Notes: generated by a model from the sequence alone, not told the origin. A DNA stretch of 64,000 bases from Taibaiella sp. (GCA_016786705.1 JAEUVV010000010.1:310001-374000), one strand, 5' to 3'. Shown: positions 33,201-41,907, counted from the first letter of the stretch. Numbers and translations: made by a program.

Positions 33201-35537
33201 GATACTTCTGCCAGCAGCCTGAACCAGTTGATCGGAACGTTTAATTTAAGCAATTACAACACCGCCCAGGATGAGATCAGGTTTGAGTTTGACTATCGCC
33301 TGCACAAAAAGCCCCTTTTTGACACCATGAACCGGGTTAAAGTACGCGGTACAGAAACTGATCCCTGGATCGCCCTGGCCCCCTTTGATACGAATATAGT
33401 AGGCACCGTAAACCAATACAGCCAGGTAATGCTGCGAGATATCCTGGCAGCCAATGGCCAGCAATACAGTACCGCTACACAGATCGCGATACAGCAAAGG
33501 GACATTACCTTAATTTCAAGTGTTAACTATGGGACTGGCCTGACCGTAGATAACTTCAGGATGTTTATCGCTCAAAATGACCTCGGCTTAATCAAGGCAA
33601 TTGACCTTAGAAAGTTCAATTGCGGGCTCAGCAATGCCGTGCCATTGCAGGTAGAGGTAGCCAATACCATGGTAAGCCAAAGGACCAATATCCCTATATT
33701 CTATCAGGTAGACAACCAGACCGTAGTCAGCGAAACCATACCTGTAATCGCAGGAAAAGATACAATCACTTATACCTTTAATACTTTAATGGACCTTGCT
33801 GCGCCGGGACAACACAATATTATGGTCTGGATCGCATTTCCGGGAGATAATTACAGCGCCAATGATACTCTTAAAGATATCGTGGTACATAACCAGCCGC
33901 TCGTTCAGACATTTCCATACCTGGAAAATTTTGAAACCAATGACGGTTACTACTTTACAGACGGGGTAAACAGTTCCTGGGCGTATGGTACCCCCAATTC
34001 TATAAGACTGGACCATGCCGCCAGCGGCCAAAAAGCATGGAAGACCGGTCTTACCACTACCCACAACCCGGAAGAATTATCCTATTTGTACAGCCCCTGC
34101 TTTAACTTAAGCAGTCTTGCACAACCTATGCTCAGCTTCAGCCTGTTTTCAGAGATTGAGACACCGTCCAGTAATGAAGTCTTTGACAGTGCCTATGTAG
34201 AATATTCAACAGATGGCGGGCTTAGCTGGTCGCTTTTAGGACAGCATGGTGCAGGCTACAACTGGTACAATGAGTTGAATAATTCCTGGACGGGCACTAA
34301 CACCAATTACTGGCAGGTAGCCAGTATTCCCTTACCCACCGTGGCCAGCCTGTCTTTAAGATGGGTATTCAGCTCAGATGTAGGGGCGCAATTTGAAGGT
34401 ATCGCCTTAGACGATATTCATATATTCGATTATATCAAACCGATTTCAGATGAGGATAGTTTCCCGGTACCTATCACGCATAATGTATCGGCTAACACTG
34501 AATTTATAAAAGATGGTAATATTTCAGGTATTATTGATCCCTTAAGCCAAAACCTGGGTACCCTAAACTTCCAATCGTACCTGCATGCCTCTCACGTAAG
34601 CGAGGACAGTCAGCAGCTTTTCCTGCCCCGTAATTTTGCGGTGACACGGAATAGTAGCGGCGCCCTGGATAGTGTACGGGTAAGCTTGTACGTCAAAGAT
34701 TCTTTAATGAAGGTCGTAAGGTCTTCAACCGCCTGCAGCACCTGCCCTACCCATCCGAACGAAGTGTACCGGATGGGTGTAACTACCTACACGGATAATA
34801 ACCCTGCAGTAATCAATAATTCTTTAGAAGATGATACCAATGGCTTATTCTTGTTTATCCCGGGTGAAAAAGTAAGTTGGGTACCTTATTTCGATGGCTA
34901 TTATGCACAATTCAAAACCAACCAGATAGGGGAATACTGGTTTAACGACGGTGGCTTAACCCAAAGCAATCCATTACCATTAAATACATTAAATTTCATT
35001 GCAGAGAAACTGGGCGAGAGAAACGCCCGTTTACGCTGGATTAATACCATCGATGATAAAGTAGCCAGCTACCAATTGCAACATGACGAAGGCCAGGGCT
35101 TCCAGGCTTTATGGCAGACCGCTTCGGTTCAAGATCCGCTACACGAATACATTTATATTGATACGCCGCGCCTGCCGGTAAGGCCCTATGTAGCATACCG
35201 GCTAAAATACATGAGCCTGGACGGCAAAATATTCTATAGCCCTATACGCAAGCTGCAGTGGGAAAACCTTCCTTCACAATTCGAGGTATTCCCTAACCCT
35301 ACCCATGACGGAACAGTTTACTTCAGGTGGTATAACAACAAGCAGGAAAGCTTTAACTGGGCCGTTTACTCCATGGCCGGCCACAAAATCGCTTCCGGCT
35401 GGGTCGACCAGAACAGGTTTAGCGGCACAGAAAAGATTTCTTTAAAAGGAGCCGCCCATATAGGCGATATGTATATCCTCAAAGTACAATTCAAAAATTC
35501 ATCAGAAGAGTATAAGATTATTTACCAGCCTCAATAA
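30216..35537 (+). CDS. Giant T9SS-secreted S8 (subtilisin-like) serine peptidase
   Basis: The product is 1773 residues. After a signal peptide (YIKTLMSLLLVGFAQKSHSQ) and a propeptide-like region, the S8 domain spans ~215-510. Asp237/238 lies in VVVGVGDDTYPTHIDF, His261 in TDHGIHTAGTTAG, and Ser434 in MSGTSMACPTVSGAAAL, a complete triad. The asparagine of the oxyanion hole may be NSYASIV or the AAGND region. Downstream are beta-sandwich domains (P-domain-like ~510-640), a fibronectin type III module (~725-795) and further jelly-roll modules, including one with ALDDIHIFDY. It ends with a T9SS sorting domain (FEVFPNPTHDGTVYFRW ... GDMYILKVQFKNSSEEYK). It probably degrades external protein. An ATG three codons in is an alternative start. 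Confidence 0.93.
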   Translation: MVKMKTLSTSFYIKTLMSLLLVGFAQKSHSQQHTLTLKNRVAVLETPDSRFVAMSTKASNAKPFQCYITFNTAPDKKRLAGQGIELQDYVAANTFIALVSRPLEPGFRDNSITGWTTVQARDKLSNYFSDLNQDNRLTIFLSLCTSCDTAAISSTLSAAKASFDSDQPWKSQNKWIVTASVASLEQIAAHPSILSISPKFEDQRLNYEAIGYTNAELVRKQEGYGLSGKDVVVGVGDDTYPTHIDFDKRVTNFNPNLFTDHGIHTAGTTAGAGNRLEQFAGYAPKARLVTDYFSRVVANAQTYEQAFNMKLTNNSYASIVGNCAYAGTYDATSQYMDQLAINSPELLNVFAAGNDGWMTCGAYPLRYGTVVGSFQAAKNTLVVALTGKYEDHINNGGSSGPVKDGRLKPEMTSPGHQIISATFGNNYQIMSGTSMACPTVSGAAALLQERYKQLNGNQYPSNALLKTILMNSATDLGNPGPDYINGFGRLNVGKAVEIINNNRFIAGNINHLGQQSHSIPVPANTAQVKIMLYWNDAPTSPNSIKALVNDLDLTVNTPAGVTNFPLVLNPDPAHVADTAVPGADHLNNVEQVVINNPAAGNYMVNINGFNIPTGNQQYVIVYTYIPNEIEISYPTAGTKMEANAATLIQWEAPGNTGDFTIAYSIDNGTNWQNIGTAAAQKRYTLWTPVGIATENALIRVSRTGNTATTGRFNILSMPAAQLSADQCPGSISIDWPAVNGSTKYYLYRLIGAEMAIVDSTTATNYTFSGLNADSTYWVSVAASVNNSKGLRATALNRKPDNGNCSSAAFDGDLAIRNVTAPVSGRQFTLSALSNNTALTLNIDNKDNNPCNSFELSYRINNGPWVTSVHNITIPALGQVPVTLNGLNLSALGVYTIEAAVNNLSMTDPIHQNDSIKFSIKHISNAPVDLSNDYLETFENTNVASYENNTIGIDQAEQFDFSLSKPMGRLRTFVNAPVLISGNRSLSLDMSANQKNDTSASSLNQLIGTFNLSNYNTAQDEIRFEFDYRLHKKPLFDTMNRVKVRGTETDPWIALAPFDTNIVGTVNQYSQVMLRDILAANGQQYSTATQIAIQQRDITLISSVNYGTGLTVDNFRMFIAQNDLGLIKAIDLRKFNCGLSNAVPLQVEVANTMVSQRTNIPIFYQVDNQTVVSETIPVIAGKDTITYTFNTLMDLAAPGQHNIMVWIAFPGDNYSANDTLKDIVVHNQPLVQTFPYLENFETNDGYYFTDGVNSSWAYGTPNSIRLDHAASGQKAWKTGLTTTHNPEELSYLYSPCFNLSSLAQPMLSFSLFSEIETPSSNEVFDSAYVEYSTDGGLSWSLLGQHGAGYNWYNELNNSWTGTNTNYWQVASIPLPTVASLSLRWVFSSDVGAQFEGIALDDIHIFDYIKPISDEDSFPVPITHNVSANTEFIKDGNISGIIDPLSQNLGTLNFQSYLHASHVSEDSQQLFLPRNFAVTRNSSGALDSVRVSLYVKDSLMKVVRSSTACSTCPTHPNEVYRMGVTTYTDNNPAVINNSLEDDTNGLFLFIPGEKVSWVPYFDGYYAQFKTNQIGEYWFNDGGLTQSNPLPLNTLNFIAEKLGERNARLRWINTIDDKVASYQLQHDEGQGFQALWQTASVQDPLHEYIYIDTPRLPVRPYVAYRLKYMSLDGKIFYSPIRKLQWENLPSQFEVFPNPTHDGTVYFRWYNNKQESFNWAVYSMAGHKIASGWVDQNRFSGTEKISLKGAAHIGDMYILKVQFKNSSEEYKIIYQPQ

Positions 35538-35562
35538 AACAATAAATTGACAGGCAGTGAAC

Positions 35563-35608
35563 AATGGTTGATCTTTTTGCAGGTATCTTTGCAGGAAGAT
35601 CAACCATT
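35563..35608 (+). terminator. Hairpin after the subtilase gene, probable terminator
   Basis: Perfect 13-bp arms (AATGGTTGATCTT with AAGATCAACCATT) enclose a 20-base loop and are followed by T-rich sequence (CACATTTTTA). It lies 26 bases after the subtilase stop. The loop contains the unit TTTGCAGG twice, and TATCTTTG (35584-35591) could double as the -7 element of the next gene. Confidence 0.55.
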
Positions 35609-35617
35609 CACATTTTT

Positions 35618-36904
35618 ATGGCGTTCAATTATGTTTCTGCTGCCGAGGCGCTGGCCTTAATAGAAAGCAATACCCGGGTCTTTTTACACGGGAGTGCCTG
35701 TACCCCGCTTTACCTGCTGGAAGCACTTACCAAAGAAGCGCACCGCTTAAAGCATGTAGAGTTTGTTTCTATCTCGCTACAAGGGCAGGACCTGGCATTT
35801 ACGCGGCCGGAATATAATGAGTCTTTTTATATCAACAGCCTTTTCGTAAGTGCACCGGTACGCACATTGGTCAATAACGGGCATGCCGATTTCGTACCTA
35901 TATTCCTGAGCGACATCCCTGATCTTTTTAATAATAAAATCTATGAGCTGGACGTTGCCATCATCCATGTATCTCCCCCGGACAGGCATGGCTATTGCTC
36001 CCTGGGCGCCTCTATAGACATCGCCCGCTCCGCCATCAACAATGCAAAAAAAATAATTGCCCTGGTCAATCCGAAAATGCCGCGCACCCATGGAGACGGC
36101 CTGATCCATCACTCCCAGATCGACAAAATGGTGTTTCATGAAGCGGAGCTGCCCGAAGTGGACTATGGAGCTAAAATCAGTGAAGCAGATCGCATGATCG
36201 GTCAGCACATCGCCGGCCTCATAGAAGACAAATCAACGCTGCAAATGGGCATTGGTACCATTCCCGACGCGGTCTTAAACTACCTGAACAACCATAAGCA
36301 CCTGGGTATACATACGGAAATGCTGAGCGATGGCGTCATTGACCTGTTCCTGAACGATGTGATTGATAACCGCTACAAGCAACTGCACCCGAACCGGATC
36401 GTGACCAGCTTTGTATTGGGCACCCGCAGGCTGTATGATTTTGTTGACGATAACCCGGGGCTGACCTTCCTGGACATTGATTATGTCAACAATCCTTCTA
36501 TTATCGCAAAAAATGACCGGGTAGTGGCCATCAATTCCTGTATAGAGCTGGACCTTACCGGCCAGGTTTGCTCAGATAGTATCGGTTATTACCAGTACAG
36601 TGGTATTGGCGGCCAGATGGACTTCATGCGGGGCGCGGCCTTGAGTAAGGGCGGCAAACCGATCATCGCGATCAATAGCAGAACGAAAAAAGGGCTCCCC
36701 CGTATTGTGCCAAGCCTCAAGCCCGGTGCCGGCGTGGTGACTACCCGGGGCCATGTGCAATACGTGGTTACAGAATATGGTGTGGTGAACCTATTTGGCC
36801 TTAACCTGCGCCAACGCGCGAAAGCGCTTATAGACATCGCCCATCCCGATGACCGGGAAATGCTGCACCAATCGGCTTATGAGCGGTTTAAAGTATTTTT
36901 ATAA
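35618..36904 (+). CDS. Acetyl-CoA hydrolase/CoA-transferase family protein
   Basis: The product is 428 residues from the ATG at 35618. An upstream in-frame ATG at 35564 lies within the hairpin stem described at 35563 and would add 18 unconserved residues. Family features are VFLHGSACTPLYLLEAL, IHVSPPDRHGYCSLGASI, LQMGIGTIPDAVLNYL, HTEMLSDGVIDL and SGIGGQMDFMRGA. In HTEMLSDGVIDL, Glu234 corresponds to the CoA-thioester-forming glutamate. It probably moves CoA between acetyl-CoA and another carboxylic acid, such as succinate or acetate. Cytoplasmic. The partner acid is not evident from neighbours. Confidence 0.9.
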   Translation: MAFNYVSAAEALALIESNTRVFLHGSACTPLYLLEALTKEAHRLKHVEFVSISLQGQDLAFTRPEYNESFYINSLFVSAPVRTLVNNGHADFVPIFLSDIPDLFNNKIYELDVAIIHVSPPDRHGYCSLGASIDIARSAINNAKKIIALVNPKMPRTHGDGLIHHSQIDKMVFHEAELPEVDYGAKISEADRMIGQHIAGLIEDKSTLQMGIGTIPDAVLNYLNNHKHLGIHTEMLSDGVIDLFLNDVIDNRYKQLHPNRIVTSFVLGTRRLYDFVDDNPGLTFLDIDYVNNPSIIAKNDRVVAINSCIELDLTGQVCSDSIGYYQYSGIGGQMDFMRGAALSKGGKPIIAINSRTKKGLPRIVPSLKPGAGVVTTRGHVQYVVTEYGVVNLFGLNLRQRAKALIDIAHPDDREMLHQSAYERFKVFL

Positions 36905-36922
36905 GGCAGCAGTCACGTTCCG

Positions 36923-37663
36923 CTAAACCAGGTTAAATGCCTGGGCGAAGTAAACCAGGTTCACTTCTTTTTTGATCTGTAATTTGCGCTTTATATTACG
37001 CCTGTGGGTACGTACCGTTTTTTCAGAGGTGGTCAGTTGTGCTGCAATTTCTTTAGGTGTCATGCCCAGGGCCATCAGGCGAAGCAGTTCTCTTTCTCTT
37101 TTTGTGAGCGTGGTATAAAGATCGAGATTTTCTTTTAAAAAGGTATGTTCACTTACCAGGCGTTCCAGTTTGGGGACAATAGGCATGTACTGATGCATCC
37201 TTAAAGCCAGGGTTAAGGAGCATAAAGGCAAGTGGGTTAGCTCGTCATAAGCGATTATCGTAGAGGCGCTCAAAAACCAAACCGGCTTTACCGTGTTCCG
37301 GATATTCACTTGTTGAAAGAATGTGAACCAGACGCCTTTATTGCCAGGATCAGCAATAAATCTATTCCAGTTGGCTAAATAGTTTACCGTATCTTCCGGG
37401 TTAAAAAACAGCGCGTAGTATTCTGCACCCATATTTCTTACCGCCTCCAGGCTGATGCCCAAACTTTCCAGCCCTTTCGGCGACATATAGACTACCCCGT
37501 TATTACCGCTGCTCAGTTCATGAATGATGTAAACCGGGAGGTCTTCTGAAAGCATTGCAAAGGCTTTAACCTTTGCTTCAATCAATTGCTTCGTTGCTAC
37601 ATCACCTACAAAATTTTCCGGTAAAATATCAATTACATCCATATCTAATTCCCTAAAAATCAT
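36923..37663 (-). CDS. LuxR-type transcriptional regulator with PAS-like sensor
   Basis: The product is 246 residues from the ATG at 37663. The open frame continues up to a TTG inside a palindrome, and Met at 37642 is also possible. The first ~150 residues look like a PAS-type sensor (VYIIHELSSGNNGVVYMSPK, NMGAEYYALFFNPEDTVNYL, RNTVKPVWFLSASTIIA), with no receiver Asp. A LuxR helix-turn-helix follows in the last ~65 residues: LTKRERELLRLMALGMTPKE, then IAAQLTTSEKTVRTHRRNIK and RKLQIKKEV. The gene is divergent from an AT-rich exported protein, with an 11-bp-arm palindrome between them that suits a dimeric regulator. Autoregulation is inferred. Confidence 0.88.
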   Translation of the reverse strand: MIFRELDMDVIDILPENFVGDVATKQLIEAKVKAFAMLSEDLPVYIIHELSSGNNGVVYMSPKGLESLGISLEAVRNMGAEYYALFFNPEDTVNYLANWNRFIADPGNKGVWFTFFQQVNIRNTVKPVWFLSASTIIAYDELTHLPLCSLTLALRMHQYMPIVPKLERLVSEHTFLKENLDLYTTLTKRERELLRLMALGMTPKEIAAQLTTSEKTVRTHRRNIKRKLQIKKEVNLVYFAQAFNLV

Positions 37664-37667
37664 AATA

Positions 37668-37691
37668 AAAATACTCAAAATTGAGTATTTT
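37668..37691. promoter_or_regulatory. Palindrome between LuxR regulator and divergent gene, candidate operator
   Basis: Two perfect 11-base arms (AAAATACTCAA and TTGAGTATTTT) are separated by 2 bases. It lies 5 bases upstream of the regulator ATG at 37663. Its right end (TTTT 37688-37691) is exactly 19 bases upstream of the -7 element (37711) of the divergent gene. A protein bound there could control both genes. Confidence 0.5.
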
Positions 37692-37710
37692 ACAAGAAGA
37701 TGTTAAATTA

Positions 37711-37718
37711 TATTTTTG
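37711..37718 (+). promoter_or_regulatory. Putative -7 element of the exported protein gene
   Basis: TATTTTTG matches TAnnTTTG and lies 33 bases before the ATG at 37752. TTTT 19 bases upstream, at the edge of the palindrome, could be its -33. Confidence 0.5.
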
Positions 37719-37751
37719 TTAGATATAATTTATAACCTTAAACTAACGATT

Positions 37752-39068
37752 ATGAAAGTAAATTTCCTTCTACTCTATTTATTAATAAGCTGCATACAGC
37801 TATCGGCAAAAGATAATACACCAGAAAATGTACTCAATATTGAATTTAAAATTACGGATACAAGTTTTACCAGGAAGGATCATTCATTTACTTACCCCAT
37901 TCTCATTGCTAATAATGATAAAGAAAAAATAGGGAGTGTTGAAAACCTATCTGATTATCAAGTTAAAATATCTGTTGAACAGGAAAGTAGCACCCTTGTA
38001 TTATCTTCTATTATGTTAGACAATACCGTTTTTTCACTTGAAGCATTTAAAACAAAAGAGGAGCATAAAGTGTTTTTAACTGTTTTAGGGGATTCGCTTG
38101 CCGACAGAACAAGAAATATTATCCTTAAAATGGAAATCATTAGTTTAAATGATAGTGCCCCAAAACTTTACTTAAGCAAGCCGGATCAAAAAATGAAGAT
38201 TTTATTAAAAGGGAAACCTGAACAAATAAAGGAATACAATGTATTGGCTTATTTGGGGAGCAATTTCAATATGGCAGAAGGAAAAACACAGCTGCAAAAC
38301 TTATTCTTCGCCACAAATGTTTTCATTCCACCCCTTAAGTCAGAAAATAATAAGGTTGGCTTCTATTTAAGTTTATATGGCAACCGGACCATGTCTACTG
38401 TTGATTCTACAGGAAATACAAGCGCTGTTTATAAAAGAGTCAAAGTTTCTGATAGCACTTATTGGGAACATCGCGCGCAGCATAAATTGAAAACTACCCG
38501 GGTATCCGATAACTTCGGCGCCTATATAAGCCCTCTTTTCCGCCTCCCTGCAACTAAATTAAAGTCAAGTTTAAATATATATTATGCCCCCTCATTAGAA
38601 TTCGTTTGGAGAAAAACCCTAATATCCTATGAATTCCTGGACCGAAGCAATTTTGACTCTGTCCTTATTGCAGCCACAATACCAAGTACTATGGACTTAG
38701 ATAATAATTTCAACAAGACCGTAAATGAGTTTGCTTTTAACGCAGGGCTTATCGGCTTATTCCTTGCTTATGAAACCTCATCAATCAGCGTGAGAGTTCA
38801 TGGATCGGTCGGCTACTCTTCCATCTATTATCCAAACGAGCTTAGTTATCTTACCCCAGAAAACTCTACGGTTAAAATGACGAGAAAATCAGACATTTTT
38901 TTCACCGGAAGGGCATGGATTACGGAACCCATAACCGGGATAACGCTACAAGCCGAGGTAACCAATACTGCCTGTCATCCGCGGCCCTTTTTTGGTGCAA
39001 CGCTTTCCAAAGCCTTCAAATTGGAAAGTCTGGGCGGAATATTAGCACCAATTACAGCAAGAAATTAA
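37752..39068 (+). CDS. AT-rich exported protein of unknown function
   Basis: The product is 438 residues from the ATG at 37752, chosen because the -7 element lies at 37711-37718 and a signal peptide begins there (MKVNFLLLYLLISCIQLSAK). The first half is beta-rich (VKISVEQESSTLVLSSIMLD, NIILKMEIISLN). The second half has alternating aromatic strands such as KVGFYLSLYGNRTM, FGAYISPLFRLPATKL and GLIGLFLAYETSSISVRVHG, resembling an outer-membrane barrel. I recognise no family. It is AT-rich compared with neighbours on both sides. It is divergent from the LuxR-type regulator and probably regulated by it. Confidence 0.65.
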   Translation: MKVNFLLLYLLISCIQLSAKDNTPENVLNIEFKITDTSFTRKDHSFTYPILIANNDKEKIGSVENLSDYQVKISVEQESSTLVLSSIMLDNTVFSLEAFKTKEEHKVFLTVLGDSLADRTRNIILKMEIISLNDSAPKLYLSKPDQKMKILLKGKPEQIKEYNVLAYLGSNFNMAEGKTQLQNLFFATNVFIPPLKSENNKVGFYLSLYGNRTMSTVDSTGNTSAVYKRVKVSDSTYWEHRAQHKLKTTRVSDNFGAYISPLFRLPATKLKSSLNIYYAPSLEFVWRKTLISYEFLDRSNFDSVLIAATIPSTMDLDNNFNKTVNEFAFNAGLIGLFLAYETSSISVRVHGSVGYSSIYYPNELSYLTPENSTVKMTRKSDIFFTGRAWITEPITGITLQAEVTNTACHPRPFFGATLSKAFKLESLGGILAPITARN

Positions 39069-39144
39069 ACGCTCCGGATAATCAATGATTAAGTACTTCC
39101 CCCAATTTATCCACAGCTTTCTCGACTATTAAAATTCAATATTG

Positions 39145-39152
39145 TATATTTG
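39145..39152 (+). promoter_or_regulatory. Putative -7 element of the E1-ACP unit
   Basis: TATATTTG fits TAnnTTTG and lies 22 bases before the ATG at 39175. It rules out the upstream in-frame start at 39142. Confidence 0.5.
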
Positions 39153-39174
39153 TGCCGTATATTTTAGAGATAAT

Positions 39175-41580
39175 ATGGCGTCAAAAAATAACCTGAAAGA
39201 AACCGAAGCTCAGATTTCATTTGAGGAATTAAAAGCGGAAGTATTAAAAGACTATGAACTGGCCGTTGCCAGCCGTGAAGCCAGCTTGATTGGCAGAAAA
39301 GAAGTGTTGACCGGTAAAGCTAAGTTCGGCATCTTTGGTGATGGTAAAGAATTGGCCCAGATCGCGCTGGCGAAGACCTTTAAACCGGGCGATATCCGCT
39401 CCGGCTACTACCGTGACCAAACCCTGATGTTTGCTACCGGCATGTCCAATATGGAGCAATTCTTTTCCCAGCTCTATGCCAACCCGAATGTAGAAAAAGA
39501 ACCCGCTACTGCCGGCCGGATGATGAATGGTCACTTCGGCACGCGCTGGATCGATGAAAAAGGCGAATGGAAAGACCTGATGGCCCAAGCTAACTCTACC
39601 AGCGACATCTCCCCTACTGCAGGGCAAATGGTACGCTCTTTAGGCGTAGCTTATGCCTCGAAATTATACCGCAATTGCGACAACTTAAAAGAGGGTTTCG
39701 AAAAATTTACCAATAACGGTAATGAAGTAAGCTTTGTTACGATCGGGGATGCCTCGACCTCTGAAGGCCTTTTCTGGGAGACTTTAAACGCAGCTGCAGT
39801 ACTTAAAGTACCTTTAGCAGTATGTGTGTGGGATGATGGCTATGGCATCTCGGTACCCAGGAAGTACCAGACCGCTAAAAATTCTATTTCCGAAGCTACA
39901 GCTGGCTTCCAGTATGACGAAAAACTGGAAAGCGGTATCGAGATCTATAAAGTAAAAGGATGGGACTATGCCTCATTGGTAAAGACCTTTGAAGAAGGCG
40001 TAGCCCGTGTAAGAGAAACACAGATCCCTGCCCTCTTCCACGTCCAGGAAGTCACCCAGCCACAGGGCCACTCTACCTCCGGCTCTCATGAGCGGTACAA
40101 ATCCAAAGAGCGCCTGGAATGGGAAAAAGAAATGGATTGTGTGGTAAAATTAAAAGCATTTATCCTGGATAATAATATCGCATCTGAAGAGGAACTGGAC
40201 GCGATAGCTGAACAGGCTAAAGATAGTGCCCGTACCGCTAAACAAACTGCCTGGAACAATTTCCTGGCCCCGATCAAAGCGCAGATCGAAAAATCTACGC
40301 AGCTGATCCAGCAACTGGTTATGGAAGGGCATCCCAAAGGCCATGAAATGGCCGCCATTGCACAGGAGTTACTCGGCTTAAAAGAGCCAATCCGTAAAGA
40401 TGTGTTCCGTACGGTACAAAGAGTACTGAAATTAGCCGGGAGCCACAGCGGGCAGGCGCTTAACCAGTTACGTAACTATTACGATAGCCTGGTGACCGAA
40501 GCGGCAGATACCTTTAACTCCCACTTATATTCCCAATCCGCCAAGGCTGTAGGTAATATAAAGGAGGTAAAAGCGGTTTATTCTGACAACAGCCAGATGA
40601 TGAATGGCTTCGAAGTATTAAATAAATTCTTCGACCAGACTTTAGCTACTAATCCTGCGGTATTCGCCTTCGGTGAAGATGTAGGTAAGATCGGTGATGT
40701 GAACCAGGCTTTTGCCGGTTTACAGGAAAAACATGGTAAATTAAGGGTTTCCGATACCGGTATCCGGGAAGCCACTATCGTAGGCCAGGGCCTGGGTATG
40801 GCATTAAGAGGCCTGCGGCCTATCGCCGAGATCCAATACCTGGATTATTTATTATACGGGCTTGAAACGCTGAGTGATGATGTAGCTACCTTACAATATC
40901 GTACAAAAGGCGGACAGAAGTGCCCTTTGATCATCCGTACAAGAGGTCATCGCCTGGAAGGTATCTGGCACAGCGGCTCTCCTATGGGTATGATGATCCA
41001 CGCTTTGAGAGGCATGCACATTTGCGTACCGAGAAATATGGTACAGGCGGCAGGTATGTATAATACTTTATTAAAAAGCGATGAACCTGCAGTTGTGGTA
41101 GAATGCCTGAACGGCTACCGCTTAAAAGAAAAAATGCCGGATAACCTGATGGAATTTACCGTTCCTTTAGGTATGCCGGAAGTGATCCGGGAAGGAGAAG
41201 ACATCACTGTCGTTTCTTATGGTTCTACTTTACGCGTGATCCAGGAAGCGATTGACCTGTACCTGGCACCGCAAGGCATCAGCGTGGAAGTGGTAGATGT
41301 ACAAACTTTACTGCCTTTTGATGTGAACCACAGCATTGTCAAATCACTTGAAAAAACCAGCCGTATCATTTTCATTGATGAAGACGTGCCGGGAGGAGCT
41401 GCAGCCTATATGTTCCAGCAGGTAATGGAGATACAGGGCGGCTATAAACTATTGGATGTAGCGCCAAGGACATTAACCGCAAAAGCGCACCGTCCGGCAT
41501 ACGCTACCGACGGCGATTATTTCTCCAAGCCCAATGCTGAAGAGATAGCCAATGTTATCGAACAAATGATGGCAGAATAA
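39175..41580 (+). CDS. 2-oxoacid dehydrogenase E1 component, alpha and beta subunits fused
   Basis: The product is 801 residues from the ATG at 39175. Residues ~1-330 are E1-alpha with thiamine-diphosphate binding: DIRSGYYRDQTLMFA, NGHFGTRWID, FVTIGDASTSEGLFWETLNA and the pyrimidine/metal-site loop VWDDGYGISVPRKYQTAKNS. Residues ~330-465 form a helical linker. Residues ~470-801 are E1-beta: VFAFGEDVGKIGDVNQAFAG, GLGMALRGLRPIAEIQYLDY and PRNMVQAAGMYNTLLKS. The C-terminal domain has VVDVQTLLPFDVNHSIVKSL and the family end SKPNAEEIANVIEQM. It decarboxylates a 2-oxoacid and passes the acyl group to E2. Branched-chain 2-oxoacids are likely, because fused E1 proteins of this phylum are usually so annotated (inference). 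An acyl carrier protein gene follows by 30 bases. Confidence 0.92.
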   Translation: MASKNNLKETEAQISFEELKAEVLKDYELAVASREASLIGRKEVLTGKAKFGIFGDGKELAQIALAKTFKPGDIRSGYYRDQTLMFATGMSNMEQFFSQLYANPNVEKEPATAGRMMNGHFGTRWIDEKGEWKDLMAQANSTSDISPTAGQMVRSLGVAYASKLYRNCDNLKEGFEKFTNNGNEVSFVTIGDASTSEGLFWETLNAAAVLKVPLAVCVWDDGYGISVPRKYQTAKNSISEATAGFQYDEKLESGIEIYKVKGWDYASLVKTFEEGVARVRETQIPALFHVQEVTQPQGHSTSGSHERYKSKERLEWEKEMDCVVKLKAFILDNNIASEEELDAIAEQAKDSARTAKQTAWNNFLAPIKAQIEKSTQLIQQLVMEGHPKGHEMAAIAQELLGLKEPIRKDVFRTVQRVLKLAGSHSGQALNQLRNYYDSLVTEAADTFNSHLYSQSAKAVGNIKEVKAVYSDNSQMMNGFEVLNKFFDQTLATNPAVFAFGEDVGKIGDVNQAFAGLQEKHGKLRVSDTGIREATIVGQGLGMALRGLRPIAEIQYLDYLLYGLETLSDDVATLQYRTKGGQKCPLIIRTRGHRLEGIWHSGSPMGMMIHALRGMHICVPRNMVQAAGMYNTLLKSDEPAVVVECLNGYRLKEKMPDNLMEFTVPLGMPEVIREGEDITVVSYGSTLRVIQEAIDLYLAPQGISVEVVDVQTLLPFDVNHSIVKSLEKTSRIIFIDEDVPGGAAAYMFQQVMEIQGGYKLLDVAPRTLTAKAHRPAYATDGDYFSKPNAEEIANVIEQMMAE

Positions 41581-41610
41581 ACATTGAAAAGCAGATTATT
41601 AAAATAAAAA

Positions 41611-41868
41611 ATGGAAGCGTTAAAACTAAAATTAAAAGAACAGATCATCGAGGCCTTAAACCTACAGGACATGCAACCGGCAGACATCGTGGATGATGCC
41701 CCTTTGTTTGGTGATGGTCTTGGTTTAGACAGTATTGACTCCCTGGAGTTGATCGTATTGTTAGAGAGAAATTATGGCATTAAATTAGAAGATCCTAAAG
41801 AAAGCCGCAATATCCTTAGCTCTGTAAATTCAATGGCTGAATATATTCACAATAACCAGAAAGCCTGA
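41611..41868 (+). CDS. Acyl carrier protein
   Basis: The product is 85 residues, a four-helix acyl carrier protein. The phosphopantetheine attachment motif is GLGLDSIDSLEL, with Ser41. Acidic helix II (ELIVLLERNYGIKLED) and a conserved C-terminal pattern (SSVNSMAEYIHNN) follow. It starts 30 bases after the E1 fusion gene and shares a terminator at 41908, so they are transcribed together. The standard fatty-acid ACP normally sits with fabD/fabF; this one is separate, so it may serve a special acyl chain. Confidence 0.9.
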   Translation: MEALKLKLKEQIIEALNLQDMQPADIVDDAPLFGDGLGLDSIDSLELIVLLERNYGIKLEDPKESRNILSSVNSMAEYIHNNQKA

Positions 41869-41907
41869 TCAGACTTTTAGGGTTTCCATAGCCATTTAAT
41901 CAATTAT

